NCBI GenBank assembly: GCA_001566295.1
Contig: KQ964262.1
Span: forward strand, 186,001-250,000
Length of the DNA stretch: 64,000 nt
Direction: 5' to 3'
From: Microdochium bolleyi
Lineage: Eukaryota; Ascomycota; Sordariomycetes; Xylariales; Microdochiaceae
Below are positions 57,147 through 64,000 of the stretch, piece after piece; within the stretch, counting starts at the first letter, position 1, and each line of letters begins with the position of its first letter. The position numbers and the translations under genes are program-made. Below the pieces are notes generated by a model. That model did no database searches. It saw only the letters and a list, made by a program, of their open reading frames with translations, and was not told the origin of the DNA.

Positions 57147-59259
57147 ACGAGGGGGTTTGTGTGAAACAGGCTTATAAATGATCACCTGGATCTCGTAGAG
57201 ATATCCATGTCACTCGTGCTGTCGAGGACCAATTGTGCTCACCGCTTGTCTTTCTGCTAGTTACGCAGCCGGGTTGGTAGCTGCAGGAGGAATGTAGTCT
57301 TGATATATTGTACCCTCTGCGCATGGACCACTGAGCAGCAGCAAGAACCAGAATACCTTAAGGTCAGTAGAAGTGGGAAATCTTTATTGACGTAGGGTAT
57401 GGTGGGTCTTAATGCTATGCTGTGTTGCTTGATGGTGTTGCTGGTAGAGAGTATGGTGTGCGTGATCGACGCAGTGCAACTCGATCTTGCATGTCCACGT
57501 TTCAGTGCATTGATGCTCCCTTGTCGTGCCCGAGGCCTTGGGCAGCTGCAACGAGGGGGTGTTCGCATTCAGAAGGGTGCGACGATCGCCGGCATTATGG
57601 ACCCAGCGAACCAAACAGCATGTGGCTTGGCATGGAGAGCTTAATTATCGAGTATGTGAATGGCCTGTACACTTCGCGAGGAGGGTAAGTATCTTCGTGT
57701 TGTGGAGGCTATGGATACTCATAGTTGCACGTCTCGAGCGTAATCGAAAGGGCAACACGAGAAACACTGGCCAAATGAGCAAAGATGGATTTTGCCGAAG
57801 AAATGTGCAGACAACAAGCAAGCTGTCAGAAACACAAGGCTCGCTCGCCAACACACCCCTGGCCAGACTGCCGAGGTGGCTGCAAGGCTGCAGGTCTGCG
57901 GCTCGGCAGGCGTCCTCAGCCGAGGTTTTCTTGGCCCCAAGCCGCCAAAGAAGCTTGTCGCGTAGCCTGGCTGCAACCACGAAACAGGCTTTTCGTCCGA
58001 AAGAGAGATTGCTTCACCGGGCGGGTCACCGAGGAACGGGCCACCTGACGACCAGCACGTCGGCTCATTCGTTGGTTAGGCCGTCTAACCGCAGAGCTTT
58101 GAGCATTTGCTGGCGGGTAAGCAGTTCGCAAGCCACCAACGCTGTCCCTGGGGCCAACTATGCCCGTCCCGCCGCCACAGACACGAACGCGAGACTGCCT
58201 ATCCGCGGAAGACTCCTGTCTCTGAGCGCCCCCTGCGCCCCCCAGTGCTCGGCCGGAAGGCGTTGAGCAAGACGCGGAGATCTGGTTCGCTAGTCCGGGG
58301 TGCATAAAGCCATCCCGCATGTGGCTGGCAATGTGACATCGTGCCCAGACCGAACAAGCATGGCCCCAAGAGACGGAGAAACAAGGGGAAACCCAAGCGC
58401 ACCAATAGGAGATGACGGTGGCTCCCGGAGCAGGGATCTCGGGGGTTGAGACAAGCCGGCGATGGCCGGTTCTCTCCGGTGGCTTGTGATCGCGTGTCCA
58501 CGCTGAGGCTCTGCCGTGTTGGCTTGTGCACAAGTCGACGACTTGACCGCTATACGCTGTACACACCGAAAGAAGGCGGCACGGACAGACGATCTGATGG
58601 CTTTGAAGATTCGACTAGACTGCCTGCAGCGGATGTCCCAATACGCCGACTGCTGAAAGATTTCCCACTGACAAGTGGCCCCCCGTGCCATGGCAAAGTT
58701 CATGCTTGCAGTACCCGCTCTGGCGGTGTCAGACTGTGTTCCCCAGCGACAACACACGATGTTTCTCCTCCCCAACGTATTCCCCGCAACTGGTCTTGCG
58801 GGCCGGTCAGGTGCTTCGGAAATCAAGGCCCAGGTGGGTAACGAGCTGCAGGGCCTTATGGTCTGGGGCAGGTTTGCGCACCTATCACGACCCCAACTTT
58901 CCCCATGGGCTTCGACGGTCGAGGGCTGATCCCCGCGCTAGGGTGGGATCTGCACGGACTCTGAGGAAGTTGTTGTTGCGCTTCGTGGGGAAGCGTGATG
59001 GGCCGATGTTACGGCCGGGGGCTCACATGCGGTGCATCTTGATTCTCACCAGTGCTGCTGCGTGTCGCACCAGGAGCGTTACACCAACAGCCAGGGGTAG
59101 ATCGGCAAGCTATTAAATCGTGGTCTCGTCCCCGTGATGCGCGTCTTGCGTTCCACTCTCGTCCCTCTCTTGTCCCATCAACGAGAGTAGCCCTCCTGGC
59201 CACACGACAAGTTCTTCCTGGGCACGAATCCCGCTGAAAGTGCGGACAACCACCCCATC
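57147..59259. other. 2.1 kb intergenic region
   Basis: Between two plus-strand genes. Several 80-250 codon frames overlap on both strands with Arg/Ser/Cys-rich composition and no motif; none is supported. TATTAAAT at about 59112 may belong to the transporter promoter. Confidence 0.5.
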
Positions 59260-61171
59260 ATGTCCGACAGCGACGAGAAGAAGGCAATCTCCGAGTTGCC
59301 TCGGGGCGACCGCGTCGAATCGCCCGGCCACCCTAACGCCCTCAAGGCCGAGGTTCTCCACAACGATGTGCTGATGGAAGATGCTCTCGCCGGTGAGGCG
59401 GCGGAGCACGGAGAGGGTCTCGTGGCTGCCATCAAGAAGCACCCCGCCGCTTGCTTCTGGGCTTGCACCATGTGCTTCACGATTGTGAGTTATACCTTAG
59501 GTTCCACACTGCATAGGACGACCAGCTCTGACACATCTCCTTCGCAAACCTCCAGGTCATGGAATCGTTCGACATGTTCCTGAACGGCAACTTCGTGGCG
59601 CTCCCGAAGTTCAAGGAGACCTACGGCGTCCTGCACGACGGCAAATGGGTCATTGAGACCAAGTGGCAGAGCGCTCTCTTCCAGTCTGGACAGTGTGGCG
59701 CTTTTGTCGGTGTCCTGATTGCCCCTTTCATCTCCAACAGAATTGGTTACCGCTGGGCCACCATCGTCGGCCTCATGATGCAGAACCTCACCATCTTCGT
59801 CTCCTTCTTCGCCAACTCTCTGGATCTCCTCACCGTCGGACAGGCCCTTCAGGGTCTTTCTTGGGGTATTCACATCGCCATCTCGCCGGCCTACGCCTCA
59901 GAAGTCGTGCCCATCTCGCTGCGTGGTGCCGTGACAGGATCCCTACAGATGAGGTGAGTTTGGGTCTAGAACACTAAAGGAAAACATTCCGGATTTGATG
60001 CTAACAGTGGTACAGTTGGTCTGTTGGTGGAATCGTGAGTAGTCCCACCGAGTGCGAATAGATTGGGGCCTTAAACTGACTTTACAATACTTAGCTTGTG
60101 GCCGGTGTCACCTACGCCTTCAACCAGCGTCAGGATGAGTGGGCTTGGAGAATCCCGCTCGCTCTGCAGTGGCTCTTCCCCCTGCCGCTCATGATCCTCC
60201 TCTTCATCGGCCCGGAGTCCCCTTGGTGGCTTGTCCGTGCCGGCCGGAAGGAAGAGGCCCTCAAGTCGATTGTCCGCCTGGGTGACGGCAACCCCGAGGA
60301 GGCACAGCAGAAACTCGCCATGATCTCGCGTACCGTCGAGATTGAGCGCAGGCACGGCGGCGACGCCAAGTGGGCTGACCTCTTCAAGGGCACCGACTTC
60401 CGCCGCACCATGATCATCTGCTTGATGTACGCCTCGCAGAACTTTGCTGGTAACTTGATCGCCAACCAGGCCACCTTCTTCTTCCAGCGTAAGTCTCTCA
60501 TCCATGAAACGCATCCTGTATACGTGCGCAGTCAATCGTGATCTGCTGGTGATGGTATGGATCGTTGCTGACAAAATCGCGTCTTTACAGAGGCTGGCAT
60601 GTCTGATGACTTCTCCTTCATCCTCGGCCTAATCAACTCCTGCGCTGGCCTGATCGCCAACATCCTCTCCTGGCCTCTGACCGCGTACTTCGGCCGCCGC
60701 CAGATCTACCTCTTCGGCACAGGCGTCAACGTCACTCTCCTCATGCTCCTCGGAGTGTGCGCCTCGATCCCGCAGAGCAGCGCGACCAACTACGCCCAAG
60801 CCGTGCTGGGAATTCTCATCTCCTTCGTCTTCGCGGGTGCCATGGGCCCCATCTCGTACAGCGTCATCGCCGAGACCTCGTCTCTGCGCCTGCGTGCCCT
60901 GTCCACCGGTATCGGCCGCGCCGCCTACTACGTCGCCGAGATCCCCATGATCTTCGTCGCGTCTGTCATGCTCAACCCCACCGGAGCCAACATGGCGGGC
61001 AAGTGCGGTTACGTCTGGGGCGGCACTGCGCTCATCTGCTTCATCTCGGCCTACTTTGGCCTGCCCGAGCTCAAGGGCCGCTCATACCGCGAGGCGGATA
61101 TCCTGTTCAACCGCAAGATCTCGGCGCGCAAGTTCAAGTCGACCATCATCGATGTCAAGGACAACGAGTAA
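59260..61171 (+). CDS. MFS sugar transporter, alpha-glucoside (maltose) permease-like
   Basis: Five exons (59260-59484, 59556-59953, 60016-60034, 60095-60488, 60591-61171) give 538 aa, all in phase; exon 3 is only 19 nt (WSVGGI). The protein has a 50-residue cytosolic N-terminus and twelve predicted helices. Sugar-porter signatures are present: a degenerate first loop NRIGYRWATIVGL, PAYASEVVPISLRGAVTGS, PESPWWLVRAGRKEEAL at the end of helix 6, AYFGRRQIY, ETSSLRLRALSTGIGRAAYY and PELKGRSYREADILF at the end of helix 12. The PESPWWLV and GRSYREADILF forms are typical of fungal maltose/general alpha-glucoside proton symporters rather than hexose carriers. Plasma membrane. Substrate specificity cannot be fixed from sequence. 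Confidence 0.92.
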
Positions 61172-62043
61172 GCGCCAACTGCCAGCCCTTTGTTGTCATT
61201 TTGTCGCTTTGCAAAGCTGTTCGCGCAGCGAAGGGTTGGGGGACTGTTTGGTTCGGTCTTGCATGAATGGGTGTACCCTCCATGTAATGCTGGTCAGGAT
61301 CTGTCAAACGAATCCACGGAATGAACACTGAGAAGGGTGACGTGGCTATCCTACCTCGGTTCGGAAGTGCTCTGAGGTACATAATCCAGCAGAGATAAAA
61401 TCACAAATCATCAGAACGAGTTGGTGCAACCTTGACCGTTTCATACATTGTTGTCATAAGGTATCACGAGTGACGGATAGATGCGTGCACATTGTCTTTC
61501 TCTGCGCTCTCTCTTCGCATGCAGATTCAGAAATCTTTCGACTACTTTCAAAGTTGAATCTCGTGCCAGGTCTGCGTTCCCGAGCATCACGAACGTGCGC
61601 GATGGAGACTCATGTGATTGCTCGGACCTACGACCACGAGCCATGCTTCTGGGACAAATGGTAGGCGTATGTTGCCCCATCTGGTGTGTTACCAAATCAT
61701 CGTCTTGACACAAAATCGAGGTCAAACCTTAATCTTGTCAGGGCCGTTTGTTCATTCTGCTTGGGACGATATAGGAGAAAGCACCAGCGGACCGCATCAA
61801 ATACGGGACATGGCTATCGGAGAAAGCATCGCCGGAACGTCCCGGGAATGTATGATACAGTCTGTCCCTCCATTCCTTCATGATCCAAGACTCGCACGAA
61901 ACTCGCACACCTCCGCAGAACCAAGAGCTTCGCTTCATACTGCACGAGTGGACGACCTCAACACGACTTACCAGCATTCGGCGTCAGCCTCTGGACGACG
62001 ATAATAGAACAGCTTCCTCCACTGCTTGCACGACATCTCGAAA
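61172..62043. other. intergenic
   Basis: The transporter 3' flank and the upstream region of a small Cys-rich gene. A 128-codon plus frame at 61618-62004 has no recognisable feature. Confidence 0.5.
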
Positions 62044-62382
62044 ATGTGCATCGAGCAGATCCGTAAGGTAGTCTGCCCCTACGGCGGATGCACCATGCAC
62101 CAAAAGAGCTTCTTCACCAAGTGCAACGCAGCCAAGTACATGGGCGTCGAGGCCGGCGAGTGTGGCGGCGTCAGCGTCAGAGACACCGCTCCCATCGTCT
62201 GGGACTACTTCTGCGAGGACTGTGGCAACTCGCTCCAGGCCCGCAGAGAGCGCGAGTGGCAAGTTGCCATGGTCCGATACGAAGCTCATCATCAGCAGAA
62301 ACACCGACAGGAACAACTGTGCGCAGTCGAGGTAGCTGCCAAGACACCTGATCAAGAAACAGCCCGCCAGACTCTGGGTTAG
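62044..62382 (+). CDS. small Cys-rich protein (MC-x8-C type), copy 1
   Basis: A single exon of 112 aa beginning MCIEQIRKVVCPYGGCTMHQ; translation starts at the ATG giving Met-Cys. Cysteines occur as MC-x8-C-x4-C-x10-C-NAA, then GECGG, then C-x2-C in YFCEDCGNSLQ. The remaining 40 residues are a charged helix (EREWQVAMVRYEAHH). There is no signal peptide, so the paired cysteines more likely bind metal (zinc-ribbon-like) than form disulfides. Short fungal proteins opening with MC and a C-x-x-C end are common and uncharacterised. A similarly spaced protein lies 458 bp downstream. Confidence 0.6.
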   Translation: MCIEQIRKVVCPYGGCTMHQKSFFTKCNAAKYMGVEAGECGGVSVRDTAPIVWDYFCEDCGNSLQARREREWQVAMVRYEAHHQQKHRQEQLCAVEVAAKTPDQETARQTLG

Positions 62383-62840
62383 ACCCAGCCACCACCCGAA
62401 TTCGCCCTCGGAGCTCATGGCGGAGGCCATTCTCGAGCGAGATCAAAGCAACAACGCGGCATATTCAACATCTGGGAGCGGACGAGATGCCTCTTCAACC
62501 AAGCTTTCAGACAGAGGATATCCGGTGATACGCGCACCACGAGTAATGGTGTCACAAGGCAACTCGTACGACCACCACATTTCGTTCATTCTGCGGAGCG
62601 ACATCCTCACCGCCACCTCCTGAACAGTTTTGCATGACCGCATCCAGTGCTCTGGCAATCTTGCTGCCAACCTCAGCGCAGACGTTTCAGACAGCAGAAC
62701 TACTCAATCACAGCTCGACAAGCACATCCTTCCTGCAAAGCCACGCCGTTCACGAAGCCAATCTTTTCATATTTCCCTTGCCGATACAAAACAATCCCAT
62801 AACACACTTCATCCACTAAGCGTGCAGCCAACCATCCGAA
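62383..62840. other. intergenic between two small Cys-rich genes
   Basis: 458 bases with no supported feature. Presumed 3' UTR and promoter. Confidence 0.5.
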
Positions 62841-63170
62841 ATGTGCCACTCGATCGACCACTGGGAGCGCTGTGGCGGCTGCCTCGCCAGGCTCTCCAGC
62901 TCGACATGGAACCACACGTGGTGCGCCGCGGCGGTTCGCCGCGGGATATGGAACGCGGGCAGGGAGCCGGTGCAGATTACCCAGATGCCACACGTCGCGG
63001 GCACGACTTGTTTCCGCTGCAGACCTGATCTGCACACCAACATGACTTATTTCGGTCCGTCGCGGGGTAGGACAGGGTCGGTCGTGAGGCCGGCGATAGT
63101 AAGGGCGATGGGTACACTCGAGGTGGAGGTCTGCGAGCGAATTTTGTGCTGGGATACGCGAAGGACCTGA
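62841..63170 (+). CDS. small Cys-rich protein (MC-x8-C type), copy 2
   Basis: A single exon of 109 aa starting MCHSIDHWERCGGCLARL. It has MC-x8-C-x2-C-x13-C-AAA, then 28 residues, then C-x2-C (TTCFRCRPDL). The number of residues between the AA-marked Cys and the C-x2-C pair is 28, against 29 in the upstream copy. The tail differs and is Arg-rich, with two extra Cys. Function unknown. Overlapping minus-strand frames are less convincing. Confidence 0.5.
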   Translation: MCHSIDHWERCGGCLARLSSSTWNHTWCAAAVRRGIWNAGREPVQITQMPHVAGTTCFRCRPDLHTNMTYFGPSRGRTGSVVRPAIVRAMGTLEVEVCERILCWDTRRT

Positions 63171-64000
63171 GAGAGGTATAATAAGGCGGGAAATTTTGGT
63201 TTGTGCTTTATCGTTGCTAGCAGACCCGGGAGCAGACACGGGATTAGAAGTCACAATGAGCCTAGCAAAATGTTGGTATAATCATGTCGAAATTCTCACA
63301 CGAGATGGGTCCAGCATGATCAATCTACAAATTCTTTATGTCTCAGGCTAGATACGAGGAATATGATGATACCTCGTCACCAAATAATTTCTGAGTGGCA
63401 GGAACATGTTCCACGTCTGCAAAACATGGATCAAGCTGACTGTGCATGGAAATACGCAAAAGTGGTGTAAATGTGACAAAGAACACTTAGGACCACTCAG
63501 TGTACTGTCACGACTTTGGAGAACAACCTCTTGCGTCCTCCTTCCCACCATACCGAGACAACTATCTTGCAGCGCACCATGAATGTCGCGCTTGTCACCA
63601 TCCTTCCTGATTTTATTCCTTCGCACCGCCATCGACTGTCGATTTGTTGTTTTCCATCGATGAGAAAAATGTCTGAATCAGGAGCCTTTGTCCGTGATGG
63701 CATATGAGCCTATGGCTCGCTCGTATTTAAGGGTCGAGATTCTTCTTGACCAAACTCCTTCAGACTCACCAGACCAAAAGCATTCTCGCCGACACAAAGC
63801 ACAGTTCGCAAAGCCACTGGAATAAAGCACAAAGACCGAAGAGGCTTCCCCTGTCATTAAATCACGACGAAGATCCCAGTCAGCACGTACAGCTCTAGGC
63901 CACAGCCGCACAGGGGCTACTGTCTTGCACAAAGCTCGCCCCGGAACACATCCGGAGCAACGTACATCTCCCCCCGAACGCCAAGCACAGGTACAAAAAA
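63171..64000. other. right-edge region; possible promoter and 5' UTR of a gene beyond the window
   Basis: No supported coding frame. A TATA-like GTATTTAAG at about 63722 is followed by some 250 bases rich in CCAAA, ACCAG and CACAAAGC motifs without an ATG-led ORF. That looks like a transcribed leader continuing past the window. Confidence 0.35.

Overview
The window looks like nuclear DNA from a filamentous ascomycete (Pezizomycotina, probably Sordariomycetes). Coding DNA is GC-rich. Genes lie on both strands without operons and are cut by short introns (59-126 nt) with GTAAGT/GTGAGT-type donors, CTGAC-like branch sites and YAG acceptors. The content is typically fungal: a class II hydrophobin, Zn2Cys6 and DUF3468-type regulators, a maltose-permease-like transporter, a GH115 enzyme and a CE8 pectinesterase. 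I could reconstruct 18 protein genes with reasonable support. For the spliced ones I checked by hand that the exon lengths sum to a multiple of three. One further small gene and several relics are weaker.

Layout. 1-1657 holds no recognised gene. 1658-8969 is one very large secreted protein (about 2415 aa) with five tandem CE8 pectinesterase-like domains and a Thr-rich tail. 9715-14000 has a putative tail-anchored protein, a minus-strand C2H2/AT-hook protein and a tiny basic protein. 14260-17943 is a convergent pair: a DUF3468-type regulator (plus) and a short-chain dehydrogenase (minus). 19356-21107 carries two minus-strand unknowns, one of them secreted. 21108-23891 is gene-poor, with an orphan exon-like ORF and a possible HET-domain relic. 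23892-28232 holds a 12-exon seven-helix membrane protein and a small protein with an acidic tail. A GNAT acetyltransferase sits at 28407-29238. A gene-poor 5.2 kb stretch follows. After it come a class II hydrophobin (34460-34795), a nitrilase, an F-box-like protein, a GH115 alpha-glucuronidase (39309-42290) and an apparently uncharacterised 2230-aa P-loop protein encoded on the minus strand (42670-49754). The right end has a membrane-anchored FAD oxidase-like protein, a Zn2Cys6 regulator, an MFS sugar transporter and two small Cys-rich proteins that look like diverged tandem paralogues.

Functional picture (inference). The multi-CE8 pectinesterase, GH115 alpha-glucuronidase, sugar transporter, nitrilase and hydrophobin together suit a plant-associated or plant-biomass-degrading fungus. 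They are not arranged as a co-regulated cluster, and I see no polyketide or peptide synthetase. The two most notable items are the five-repeat pectinesterase, whose repeats keep or lose the catalytic residues to different degrees, and the giant disordered P-loop protein, which matches no family I can name. No tRNA, rRNA, transposon or CRISPR array was recognised.
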